33,449 nt of DNA, from NCBI GenBank assembly GCA_046541195.1, contig JBKHDT010000022.1, positions 1 through 33,449 on the forward strand, in the 5' to 3' direction. The notes below the pieces were generated by a model. That model saw only the letters and a program-made list of their open reading frames with translations. It was not told where the DNA came from and did not search any database. Below are positions 1-6,499 of this stretch, in pieces (the stretch's first letter is position 1; each line of letters begins with the position of its first letter). Both the position numbers and the translations under genes were made by a program. This DNA is from JBKHDT01 sp046541195. GTDB taxonomy: Bacteria; Pseudomonadota; Gammaproteobacteria; Halothiobacillales; Halothiobacillaceae.

Positions 1-1734
1 GGTCGACTCCAGTCTCGTGCCTATCGCAACGCGCAGGTTCGCGGCAAGGCGACCGTTGATGCCGTGCGCAGCCAGAGCGGTTCCCCGGCCTCGCTGGCCC
101 GGGTGGCCAACCCCAAGGCGAGCAGCCGGGAGATCGCCCGGCAGGTTCGTGCAGAGCGCTGTACCCGCGGCAAGGTCTGCACGACCGGCGGGCGTCGCAA
201 CACGGGCGGTCGCGGCGCAGCCGCTCCGAAGACGGACCCTGAATCCGTGCCGGCCAAGGTCAATTACGCGCAGACCGAACGCGGTCAACAGGTCAGCGGC
301 CCGAAGATGGGGCCCGGTGATGCGATGACAGGTGCCGAGCATGGCGCCTGCCGTTCCGTGACCGGAACCCAGTATCTCGGACCCGACTTGTTTACCGGTC
401 TGTGTGGCAGCGCTCCCGAGCCGGGGCCGGCAAAGGTCTCTGTCAGCGCATCCAGGCGCGGGCAGTCGGTATCGGGAACGCTGGTCGGACGCTCCGAGCG
501 CACGACCGGGGACGAGGTCGGCTTCTGCCGCAGCGTCACCGGCACCGACTACCTGCCTGCGGACCAGAGTGATCTCTACTGCTCGGCGAGCGGGACTGCC
601 AGTCAGTCAGCGCAGCGGCGCCCGATGCGCACATCCGTGATGTTCGACCGTCCGGAGCGTCCGGCACCGGCGCCGAAGCCGGAGCGCGTCGAGGCGACGA
701 TCACCGGGGGATACGTGCGGCGCCAGGCGCCCGTCAAGTCCTACGAGTCGTCCACGGCAGCCGGAAGCCGCATCAGCGGTACCTCGGTGGACCGTGTCCT
801 GCCCGTCACCGGGGACGAGCCGGGACGTTGCAAGGGCGTGACCGGTACACCGTACCTCAGCCGCGAGACGGTCACCGACCAGTGCGGCACCACCCCGGAT
901 CCCGGTGCCTCGAAGGTGCGCGATGCAGTCACGTTTGGTGGCCAGCGCGTGACCGGAGCGCGAGTGGGAAACGGAGAACGGTTGACAGGCGCTGAAGCTG
1001 GTCGCTGCGAACCTGTGAGCGGGACGCCCTATTTGGGGACCGACCAGTTCCAGACCTGTCCAACCGACGAGGTTCACGAGGCCGCGCAGCGTGCCACGCC
1101 CCGACGCAGGGGGAGTAGCGCTGCACGGCCCATCAGCGGGCAGCAGCCCGGCGTGGATCAACTCACCGGCGCCCAGCGTGGCGTGTGCAATGCGGTTTCC
1201 GGTACCCCGTACTTCGGTCATGACCAGGTGCAGGGTTACTGCGGCGGGCATTTCGAGGCCGAGCCGGGTGACCCGGATTTTCCGGTGCTGATCAGCGGTG
1301 ACATGGTGCCTGCGGCACCCGTCGCAGCCCAACCCGACGCGCAGAGCCGGTTCACCGGCGACTTCGCGCGGGCGGCCGGCAAGGTCACCGGCGTGGATGA
1401 CGGCTGGATGCGTCACGGTTCGCAGGCACAGCCTGCGCCGGCCGTGCCGAACCCTGCAACCGTCGAGAAGCGCTATACCGGCGAGGCATCCCAGTCAGGC
1501 AGCCGGATCACCGGTGATGCCTGGGATCGCGGCGACCGCGTGACCGGAACCGAGGGCCCCTGGGCCCAGCGGCGCAACGTCTCCCTTCGGGGTGCTGGCG
1601 CTGGCGCCTTTGCCGGGGCACGGCTGATGCGCGAGCAGATGGAGCGTGAACGTCCGGAATCGCCGATCAGCGGTTCTTCCGGGAACACGCGCACCGGCGC
1701 GCTGGTGACGCTGTCCGGTGGTGCACGTGGTTGA
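1..1734 (+). CDS. csoS2: Carboxysome assembly scaffold CsoS2, 3' portion (5' end outside window)
   Basis: CsoS2 is the intrinsically disordered scaffold of alpha-carboxysomes; its N-terminal repeats bind Rubisco and its middle and C-terminal repeats bind the shell. The frame is open from base 1, so the gene is truncated by the window and 577 codons are visible. The first 60 codons hold the end of the N-repeat region, with an arginine-rich helix ending in TRGKVC at 121-180. About five middle-type repeats follow, each with V/ITG or VSG motifs, a TG(D/A)E segment, a VTGTxYL block and paired cysteines. The C-terminal region contains SRITGDAWDRGDRVTGTEGPW, and the protein ends in the family's conserved tail LVTLSGGARG. 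It is followed by csoSCA 51 bases downstream. CsoS2 of Halothiobacillus is made in two lengths by programmed frameshifting; no convincing slippery site is visible in this part. Confidence 0.97.
   Translation, partial: GRLQSRAYRNAQVRGKATVDAVRSQSGSPASLARVANPKASSREIARQVRAERCTRGKVCTTGGRRNTGGRGAAAPKTDPESVPAKVNYAQTERGQQVSGPKMGPGDAMTGAEHGACRSVTGTQYLGPDLFTGLCGSAPEPGPAKVSVSASRRGQSVSGTLVGRSERTTGDEVGFCRSVTGTDYLPADQSDLYCSASGTASQSAQRRPMRTSVMFDRPERPAPAPKPERVEATITGGYVRRQAPVKSYESSTAAGSRISGTSVDRVLPVTGDEPGRCKGVTGTPYLSRETVTDQCGTTPDPGASKVRDAVTFGGQRVTGARVGNGERLTGAEAGRCEPVSGTPYLGTDQFQTCPTDEVHEAAQRATPRRRGSSAARPISGQQPGVDQLTGAQRGVCNAVSGTPYFGHDQVQGYCGGHFEAEPGDPDFPVLISGDMVPAAPVAAQPDAQSRFTGDFARAAGKVTGVDDGWMRHGSQAQPAPAVPNPATVEKRYTGEASQSGSRITGDAWDRGDRVTGTEGPWAQRRNVSLRGAGAGAFAGARLMREQMERERPESPISGSSGNTRTGALVTLSGGARG
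253..1245 (+). repeat. CsoS2 middle/C-type protein repeats
   Basis: About five imperfect repeats of roughly 45-52 codons lie at approximately 253-411, 430-582, 733-888, 910-1059 and 1117-1245. Each has the order AKV...GQxVSG, TG(D/A)E.G.C, S/GVTGTxYL and a closing cysteine. The fifth lacks the opening AKV segment. A proline-rich spacer (about 640-730) separates repeats 2 and 3 and probably marks a subregion boundary. The repeats are clear in protein and diverged in DNA, as expected for old repeats under protein-level selection. Confidence 0.85.
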
Positions 1735-1785
1735 CGTGATGTACAACGATCCGACGGGTCCTGGTGTGTGGGGGCGTGGCAGTCG

Positions 1786-3360
1786 ATGAACCTTCGCAAG
1801 CGCAAGCGCTCCCTGCTGTGGCCGACCGTTCGTGTACCGGCTACGCGGGCTCCGGCCGTGGGCGACCGCGGGTTCGTCCGCGAGCCGGGGGCGTTTTCAA
1901 CCGCACCCGAGCGGGGCGGTCGGAAAGCCGCGGCCCGCGTGCCGGCCAGCTCGTCCGGTCATCATGTTCTCTCGGACCTGGTGGCCAATGCGCGGCTGCA
2001 CGAATACGAGACGCGCATCAAGGATCGCTTTGACAGCATTGAGCCGGTTCTGCGCGATCTGGTGCGGCTTCAGTCGCAGTCGGACTTCGTGGCGCGGGCC
2101 CAGGAACTGGTTCGCCAGAAACTGGGTGTGGTCCTGCCCGAGCGGCTGCTCGGGGATTCCTGGATCGGTGGTCTCGACATCCGGCGTCTTTACGGGCACT
2201 GCCTGTTCGAGGTGTACCGCAACTTTGCCGGGGAGTTCTACGAGCGCAATCCGTTGGCGACCCGGGAGGACGATCACTTCGTGGCGCGCCTGAGAAGCTG
2301 GGGTTACCACGCCATCGGTGTGGCGCCCTGTGCCGACGGGCGGCTGGCGCACGTGGTCAGCTACGTGCTCCGGCTGCCGTGGCGGCAGGTCCGTCGCAAG
2401 GCACATGCCGGGGTGCTGTTTGATGTCAGCGAAAGTGTCCGCAACTGGGTTTTCGTCGAGCACAACCGCTACCGTACCGGCGAGCCGGTGCCGGCGGACG
2501 AGCCGACGAGCTACCTCAAGGTGGCGGTCTATCACTTTTCGTCGAGTGATCCGACGCACCAGGGCTGCGCCGCGCACGGCAGCGACGATGCCAAGGCGGC
2601 ACGGGCGGCAAAGGATCGTCTGGACGACTTCGTCGAGGCGATCGAAAACCGCTTCTGCTGCGGCGCGACGGTGGACACCCTGCTCATCGGACTGAATACC
2701 GACGACGACAGCATGCGGGTGCATTTCGAGTCGCCCCAGGGAGAGATTGACCTGGAGCTGTTCATCGATACCGGGTTCCTGTTCGACCTGACTCTCGGGA
2801 TGGACGAGGACACCGCCCGGCATACGATCCGGCAGCAGTTGCTTTCCGTGGCGACCAGCCGCGGTGGCAAGGCGCCTGCCGGCGGCAAGCTGGAACTCGT
2901 GGAGTGGCTGGTCGTGAACAACCTGTCGCAGGTCGACTACGTCCGCAGCTACCACGATGGCCGGTATGCCGACATCGGACATGCCGAACGGTTCATCGGG
3001 GTCGGTTCGGGGTTCGGCGAGGTGCAGCTTCGCAACCTGACCTACTACGCCTTCCTGGACACGCTTGAGGAAGGGGTGGCGGACGTCGACGTGGGTGTGA
3101 AGATCTTTTCCGGGCTCAATGTCCGGCGGGGGCTTCCCATCCCGGTCGTGGTTCGGGGCGACTTCGACGGCCGGGTACCGGGGTCCCGGGATCGGGCCGA
3201 GGCGAGGGTGCGCCGCATCGAATCGGCGATGCACGCGCGGTATGCGGACCTCTCGCGAGACGGGCTGTTCGTGACGCGTTGCACGTTGAAGGATGTATCC
3301 GCCGAATCGGCGCCGCAGATGCTGGATGAGCCGGACAGCGGCAACCTCGGGGCACACTGA
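1786..3360 (+). CDS. csoSCA: Carboxysomal carbonic anhydrase CsoSCA (CsoS3)
   Basis: This zinc enzyme inside the carboxysome converts bicarbonate to CO2 for Rubisco; it is a beta-carbonic anhydrase variant with one degenerate domain. From ATG 1786 the product is 524 residues, close to the roughly 514 of Halothiobacillus CsoSCA. The catalytic block CADGR gives Cys182, Asp184 and Arg186. His250 (in VYHF) and Cys261 (in THQGC) have the spacing of the three known zinc ligands, so the site looks intact. Other family blocks are AAHGSDD, FCCGATVD, NNLSQVDYV and DIGHAERFI. The basic N-terminus (MNLRKRKR) resembles relatives. An in-frame GTG at 1768 would add six residues, but the G-rich run before 1786 and homology favour the ATG. 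It sits between csoS2 and csoS4A, and its stop codon directly abuts the csoS4A start. Confidence 0.96.
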   Translation: MNLRKRKRSLLWPTVRVPATRAPAVGDRGFVREPGAFSTAPERGGRKAAARVPASSSGHHVLSDLVANARLHEYETRIKDRFDSIEPVLRDLVRLQSQSDFVARAQELVRQKLGVVLPERLLGDSWIGGLDIRRLYGHCLFEVYRNFAGEFYERNPLATREDDHFVARLRSWGYHAIGVAPCADGRLAHVVSYVLRLPWRQVRRKAHAGVLFDVSESVRNWVFVEHNRYRTGEPVPADEPTSYLKVAVYHFSSSDPTHQGCAAHGSDDAKAARAAKDRLDDFVEAIENRFCCGATVDTLLIGLNTDDDSMRVHFESPQGEIDLELFIDTGFLFDLTLGMDEDTARHTIRQQLLSVATSRGGKAPAGGKLELVEWLVVNNLSQVDYVRSYHDGRYADIGHAERFIGVGSGFGEVQLRNLTYYAFLDTLEEGVADVDVGVKIFSGLNVRRGLPIPVVVRGDFDGRVPGSRDRAEARVRRIESAMHARYADLSRDGLFVTRCTLKDVSAESAPQMLDEPDSGNLGAH

Positions 3361-3612
3361 ATGAAGATCTTCCAGGTGGACAAGACGCTGGTATCGACCA
3401 GCCGCATCGACACCCTAGAGCACAAGCCCTTGCTGGTGGTTCGGGAAAAACCCGGCGGCACGCCGATGGTGGCCGTTGACCCGGTGGGCTGCAAGCCGGG
3501 CGACTGGGTGCTCTGTGTCGGCAGTTCGGCGGCCCGGGATGCGACCGGGGTCAAGGGTTACCCGAGTGACCTGACGATCGTGGGCATCATCGACCGCTGG
3601 GAAGAGGACTGA
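3361..3612 (+). CDS. csoS4A: Carboxysome shell vertex protein CsoS4A
   Basis: This 83-residue protein of the EutN/CcmL (bacterial microcompartment vertex) family forms pentamers that cap the icosahedral shell. Conserved blocks are MKIFQVDKTLVSTSRI, KPLLVVREKPGG, the pore-lining stretch KPGDWVLCVGSSAAR, and the C-terminal SDLTIVGIIDRW. The length equals that of known CsoS4A proteins. The ATG begins immediately after the csoSCA stop, which suggests translational coupling. The csoS4B start is only four bases beyond its stop. Confidence 0.96.
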   Translation: MKIFQVDKTLVSTSRIDTLEHKPLLVVREKPGGTPMVAVDPVGCKPGDWVLCVGSSAARDATGVKGYPSDLTIVGIIDRWEED

Positions 3613-3616
3613 GCTG

Positions 3617-3895
3617 ATGGAGATTCACCGCGTGGTTCAGCCACTGGTGATGACCCGGCGGCTCGAGGGCATGGGGCAGCTGCGCTGCCAGGTATTGATG
3701 AGTGCCGGGGGCAAGCAGAGTGTCGCCATGGATCCGATCGGTGTGAAGCCGGGGGACTGGGTGTTCACGATCGCCAACTCCGCGGCGCGGCTGGCCGCGG
3801 GGGACCCGAAGTACCTGACCGACCTGACTGTCGGCGGCATCATCGATAACTGGGAAGCGAGCTGGGAAGAAAGGATCGGACCGTTCGAATCTTGA
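3617..3895 (+). CDS. csoS4B: Carboxysome shell vertex protein CsoS4B
   Basis: This is the second pentameric vertex protein of the alpha-carboxysome shell, 92 residues, a diverged paralogue of CsoS4A. It keeps the family core: MEIHRVVQPLVMTRRL, DPIGVKPGDWVFTIANSAAR and LTDLTVGGIIDNW. About ten extra C-terminal residues (SWEERIGPFES) go beyond the usual end near the IIDxW motif. The start codon lies four bases after the csoS4A stop. Both paralogues together are usual for alpha-carboxysomes and are needed to seal the vertices. The next gene, csoS1C, begins 60 bases downstream after a small hairpin-plus-T6 stretch (about 3916-3933) that is too weak to call a terminator. Confidence 0.95.
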   Translation: MEIHRVVQPLVMTRRLEGMGQLRCQVLMSAGGKQSVAMDPIGVKPGDWVFTIANSAARLAAGDPKYLTDLTVGGIIDNWEASWEERIGPFES

Positions 3896-3955
3896 CGGGC
3901 GGACCATGGCAGGATCCCGCAAGGGCATTTTTTAAGGCAGTGGAGAGTATTGGAA

Positions 3956-4261
3956 ATGGCAACTGAATACGGAATTGCATTGGGCATGATCGAAACGCGC
4001 GGGCTGGTGCCGGCCATTGAGGCGGCTGACGCCATGACCAAGGCGGCGGAAGTTCGCCTGATCGGTCGCGAGTTCGTCGGTGGCGGTTACGTGACTGTAC
4101 TGGTGCGCGGGGAGACGGGTGCGGTCAACGCGGCCGTTCGGGCAGGTGCGGATGCGTGTGAGCGGGTGGGCGACGGTCTGGTGGCCGCGCACATCATCGC
4201 CCGTCCGCATCGCGAGGTGGAGCCGGTACTGGCTGAAGGCAGTCGCGCTTCGGCCGACTGA
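3956..4261 (+). CDS. csoS1C: Carboxysome shell hexamer protein CsoS1 (first copy, CsoS1C position)
   Basis: This 101-residue single-BMC-domain protein forms the hexameric tiles of the shell facets. It has the almost invariant core GIALGMIETRGLVPAIEAAD, the pore loop FVGGGY, and ERVGDGLVAAHIIARPHREV. ATG 3956 is chosen because TGGAGAG at 3941-3947 is a well-placed ribosome-binding site; a TTG two codons earlier is less likely. Relative to the next copy, differences are confined to the first few and last ten residues, and long stretches of DNA are almost identical, which points to a recent duplication or gene conversion. The C/A/B names follow the Halothiobacillus gene order, because the sequences alone do not separate the copies. 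Confidence 0.96.
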   Translation: MATEYGIALGMIETRGLVPAIEAADAMTKAAEVRLIGREFVGGGYVTVLVRGETGAVNAAVRAGADACERVGDGLVAAHIIARPHREVEPVLAEGSRASAD

Positions 4262-4270
4262 TCAAGTGGG

Positions 4271-4289
4271 GTCGGGCATTGCGCCCGGC
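4271..4289 (+). other. Intergenic RNA hairpin between csoS1C and csoS1A
   Basis: GTCGGGC (4271-4277) and GCCCGGC (4283-4289) form a seven-pair stem with one G-U pair around a five-base loop. No T-run follows, so it is not a typical terminator. It is more likely an mRNA processing or stability element. Confidence 0.5.
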
Positions 4290-4333
4290 CCGATCGAACG
4301 ATACAAAACTGTAACGACAACGAGGTAGCAAAA

Positions 4334-4636
4334 ATGGCTAACGAGTACGGTATTGCTCTGGGGATGATCGAAACGCGCGGTCTGGTGCCGGCCATCGAAG
4401 CGGCTGATGCCATGACCAAGGCGGCTGAAGTGCGCCTGATCGGTCGCGAGTTCGTCGGTGGCGGTTACGTGACCGTACTGGTACGCGGTGAGACCGGTGC
4501 GGTCAACGCCGCGGTTCGTGCCGGCGCCGATGCCTGCGAGCGCGTGGGTGACGGCCTGGTGGCCGCGCACATCATCGCCCGCCCGCACCGCGAGGTGGAG
4601 CCGGTACTGCCCCAGGCAAGCGCCGAAAAGGCCTGA
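4334..4636 (+). CDS. csoS1A: Carboxysome shell hexamer protein CsoS1 (second copy, CsoS1A position)
   Basis: This is a 100-residue BMC-domain shell protein. The central ninety or so residues are identical to the upstream copy, including the FVGGGY pore loop and the ARPHREVEPVL end of the domain; only the N-terminal triplet (MANEY versus MATEY) and the short tail QASAEKA differ. GAGGTAG about eight bases before ATG 4334 serves as the ribosome-binding site. CsoS1 proteins are the most abundant shell components, and tandem copies with their own ribosome-binding sites suit high output. Hairpins on both sides (4271-4289 and 4646-4696) isolate the gene in the transcript. Confidence 0.96.
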   Translation: MANEYGIALGMIETRGLVPAIEAADAMTKAAEVRLIGREFVGGGYVTVLVRGETGAVNAAVRAGADACERVGDGLVAAHIIARPHREVEPVLPQASAEKA

Positions 4637-4645
4637 TGTCGCCCG

Positions 4646-4696
4646 GGTTCGCCCTCGGGTGAACCATCGGACACCGGGGCTCGCCTCTGGGCGAGC
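4646..4696 (+). other. Two consecutive RNA hairpins between csoS1A and csoS1B
   Basis: The first hairpin (4646-4665) pairs GGTTC with GAACC, then a G-U pair and CC/GG around a four-base CTCG loop. The second (4679-4696) is a perfect seven-pair stem, GCTCGCC (4679-4685) with GGCGAGC (4690-4696), around a TCTG loop. Neither is followed by a T-run, so they probably protect or process the shell mRNA rather than end transcription. Confidence 0.55.
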
Positions 4697-4748
4697 CTGC
4701 CGGCTGGCATCCGCGAAGGGTTTTTAGAGTTCCTGTAGGAGTAGAGAC

Positions 4749-5054
4749 ATGAGTAATGAATATGGTATCGCGCTGGGCATGATCGAGACGCGTGGCCTGG
4801 TTCCCGCGATCGAGGCGGCGGACGCCATGACCAAGGCTGCTGAAGTGCGCCTGGTGGGTCGTGAGTTCGTGGGTGGCGGTTATGTGACCGTCCTCGTCCG
4901 GGGCGAGACCGGCGCCGTGAACGCCGCGGTTCGTGCCGGGGCGGACGCTTGCGAGCGCGTGGGTGACGGTCTGGTGGCCGCGCACATCATTGCCCGTCCG
5001 CACCGTGAACTGGATCCGATCCTGGAAGCGGATGCCTCTGCGCGTCGTGCGTGA
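4749..5054 (+). CDS. csoS1B: Carboxysome shell hexamer protein CsoS1 (third copy, CsoS1B position)
   Basis: This is a 101-residue BMC-domain hexamer protein and the most diverged of the three copies. It has VRLVGREF instead of VRLIGREF and the tail HRELDPILEADASARRA, matching the longer, different C-terminus expected of CsoS1B. The pore loop FVGGGY is intact. TAGGAG at about 4736-4741 precedes ATG 4749 and is the strongest ribosome-binding site of the three. It is followed by 255 bases without a convincing gene, containing several GC-rich inverted repeats, before the ferritin-like gene. Confidence 0.96.
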   Translation: MSNEYGIALGMIETRGLVPAIEAADAMTKAAEVRLVGREFVGGGYVTVLVRGETGAVNAAVRAGADACERVGDGLVAAHIIARPHRELDPILEADASARRA

Positions 5055-5266
5055 GCACGAGGTGTCGATGACATTCAGCCCGATGCATTCGTGAGGTGCC
5101 CGGGCAATCTTCCGGGTAGCGGCGCCGGCATGGCCCCACGGTGATGCACACCGGGGTGGCGCAGCCGGTGGCTGTGGCCCGGGGGTGACATTGGGGCAGG
5201 GCCTACCTGGGCCTGCCACCTGGGGATTGTCCGCATCCACACGAATGTTTTGGGTCAGGTTCATGT

Positions 5267-5289
5267 CTGCCGGTCGGCTTGACCGGCAG
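5267..5289 (+). other. Strong hairpin upstream of the ferritin-like gene
   Basis: CTGCCGGTC (5267-5275) and GACCGGCAG (5281-5289) form a perfect nine-pair stem around a five-base loop, ending 20 bases before ATG 5310. There is no T-run. It lies at the end of the 255-base gap 5055-5309, which also holds a weaker stem near 5195-5220 and no credible ORF. It may set a processing endpoint or reduce translation of the following gene relative to the shell genes. Confidence 0.55.
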
Positions 5290-5309
5290 GCCTGTCAGGG
5301 GATCGACTG

Positions 5310-5858
5310 ATGCGTCCTTATCGCTACAACACGCTGGCGCCACGCGCACCGGGGGCTTCCGCCCACCTGCGCACGCCCATGGCGTCCCAGCAGATGAACC
5401 CCCGGGTACTCGGCTTTCTTGGGCGGGCCTTGAGCCTCGAGTTCTCGGCGGGCCAGTACTATCTCGCTCAGGCGGCGCTTGCGCGCAGTCGCAGCGAGGA
5501 GGAGTTCGCAGAAGGCTTCGGCCGGCTCGCGAGCGAGGAGTTCATGCATGCCGAACGGCTCATCCAGCGGATGGTCGAACACGGCGCCTTGCCTTCGGGG
5601 TCCGTCCTGCGGCCTTCCGAACCGGCCATGGATGTGGTCGAGGCGCTGGTGGGTTGTCACCAGCGCGAGATGGAGCTGATCGAGCTGTACTCGGAGGCTC
5701 TGGGCTACATGGCCCGCATGGGAGCCCGGGAAGATCACGCGCTGTTTCACGGGCTGCTCGAGGAAGAGCAGGATCAATTGCAGCGGGTCGAGCAGTGGCT
5801 CGCGGAGTATCAAGCCATGGCCGTGCGTGCGCCGGCGATGGGGAGACCCTTTGCATGA
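5310..5858 (+). CDS. Carboxysome-associated bacterioferritin-like protein
   Basis: This is a 182-residue four-helix ferritin-like protein of the type found at the end of many cso operons; its role there is not settled. An N-terminal extension of about 25 residues precedes the helices. Against the bacterioferritin spacing (E18, E51, H54, E94, E127, H130) five ligands line up exactly as Glu44, Glu77, His80, Glu120 and Glu153. The last position, His130, is Gln156 here. The haem-binding methionine of bacterioferritin (Met52) corresponds to Phe78, so haem binding is unlikely. The altered diiron site suggests reduced or changed iron chemistry. Its stop codon overlaps the acRAF start in ATGA, showing co-translation. 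Confidence 0.85.
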   Translation: MRPYRYNTLAPRAPGASAHLRTPMASQQMNPRVLGFLGRALSLEFSAGQYYLAQAALARSRSEEEFAEGFGRLASEEFMHAERLIQRMVEHGALPSGSVLRPSEPAMDVVEALVGCHQREMELIELYSEALGYMARMGAREDHALFHGLLEEEQDQLQRVEQWLAEYQAMAVRAPAMGRPFA

Positions 5859-6148
5859 GTGACTGCTGGAAGCGCCGTGCCCGGCCTGCCATCATGGAAG
5901 GCAAGTTTCTCTTCGCGGGATATGAGGACATGCGGGCGTTTCTCGACCGGGTGGCGGAGGTTAACGATGCGGGCCGGGCGGAGATGAACATCAGTTTTGG
6001 CCGGGATCACGCCAGCCTGGTGATCTACCCGCGCGGGGACGAGTTCTCCGAAGAGGAGTTGGCGCTTGCCTCGGAAGTCGAGGCACTGTACCGCGAGGTG
6101 TCCGGCGGGCAAATCGTTGATGCCTCGGCGGACGAAGGGAAGCGGTGA
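5855..6148 (+). CDS. acRAF: Alpha-carboxysome Rubisco assembly factor (pterin carbinolamine dehydratase-like)
   Basis: This 97-residue protein resembles pterin-4a-carbinolamine dehydratases but belongs to the version encoded beside cso operons, which acts as a Rubisco assembly chaperone rather than in pterin metabolism. Visible features are FLFAGYEDMRAFLDRVAEVND, NISFGRDHASLVIYP and an acidic C-terminal helix (EEELALASEVEALY). The usual dehydratase catalytic histidine cluster is not apparent. ATG 5855 overlaps the stop of the ferritin-like gene, and its own stop overlaps the GTG of the next small ORF. The function is assigned from family and position. Confidence 0.85.
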   Translation: MSDCWKRRARPAIMEGKFLFAGYEDMRAFLDRVAEVNDAGRAEMNISFGRDHASLVIYPRGDEFSEEELALASEVEALYREVSGGQIVDASADEGKR

Positions 6149-6330
6149 AGGCCGGGTATCTGGCGGACGATCACGCCGGGGGCGATCGGAAGCCCCGGGA
6201 GGCTGCCTCGGGTCGGCTGGACCCGGTTGCACGTCTGCCTCGAACGCCGGATCAGGCCGGTTTGCGGGCGCGCAGGGTGATCGAGAAGGCATTGATGGAT
6301 TTCCCGCGGCGGCGTGTCTGGCCTGACTGA
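6145..6330 (+). CDS. Small basic protein at the end of the cso operon; candidate orphan McdB
   Basis: This ORF encodes 61 residues from GTG 6145, whose first bases overlap the acRAF stop (GTGA), and it ends 80 bases before a strong terminator. It is rich in Arg, Pro and Ala, looks disordered in its first half, has a short charged helix (RARRVIEKALMDF), and ends RRRVWPD with a single tryptophan near the C-terminus. Third codon positions are mostly G/C. Alpha-carboxysome positioning proteins (McdB) are small, disordered, encoded after acRAF/mcdA, and carry a C-terminal tryptophan; this ORF fits by size, place and tail, but no mcdA is present. That identification is inference only. A non-coding 3' region is the alternative. 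Confidence 0.45.
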   Translation: MKAGYLADDHAGGDRKPREAASGRLDPVARLPRTPDQAGLRARRVIEKALMDFPRRRVWPD

Positions 6331-6410
6331 GGGCGCCTGCTCCGGTCCGGTCCGGATGGCGTGGACCCGGCAGCGCGCCTGCTAGGCGGCGGGTGATGTC
6401 CGGACTTCAG

Positions 6411-6437
6411 AAAAGGTCGGTACCTCCGGCCTTTTTT
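6411..6437 (+). terminator. Rho-independent terminator of the cso operon
   Basis: AAAAGGTCGG (6411-6420) pairs with CCGGCCTTTT (6426-6435) through ten pairs with one G-U around the loop TACCT. The T-run covers 6432-6437. It lies after the last cso ORF and before the sulP-family gene, so the transporter module probably has its own promoter. Confidence 0.9.
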
Positions 6438-6444
6438 GCTACGT

Positions 6445-6459
6445 GACCGTCCAGCGGTC
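6445..6459 (+). promoter_or_regulatory. Short dyad upstream of the SulP gene
   Basis: GACCG-N5-CGGTC (6445-6459) forms an inverted repeat just after the terminator and about 40 bases before the start codon; GTGACC also occurs directly repeated at 6443-6448 and 6463-6468. It could be an operator for a regulator such as the LysR protein encoded downstream. No clear -35/-10 pair is visible, so this is tentative. Confidence 0.25.
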
Positions 6460-6499
6460 CGGGTGACCTGCCGGCGCGGGCAAGAACGGAGAGAGTCGG

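Noticed and set aside
704..711. G-run in csoS2 at the proline-rich boundary as a candidate -1 frameshift site for a short CsoS2 form
   Set aside because: It does not fit the X XXY YYZ pattern in frame, and the -1 frame has no nearby stop, so it would not yield a short isoform.
3916..3933. Possible terminator between csoS4B and csoS1C (CCC-GCAA-GGG followed by T6)
   Set aside because: The stem has only three pairs, too weak for termination in the middle of a conserved operon.
5055..5266. Small ORF in the csoS1B-to-ferritin gap
   Set aside because: Only very short frames with no ribosome-binding site or similarity; the gap looks non-coding.
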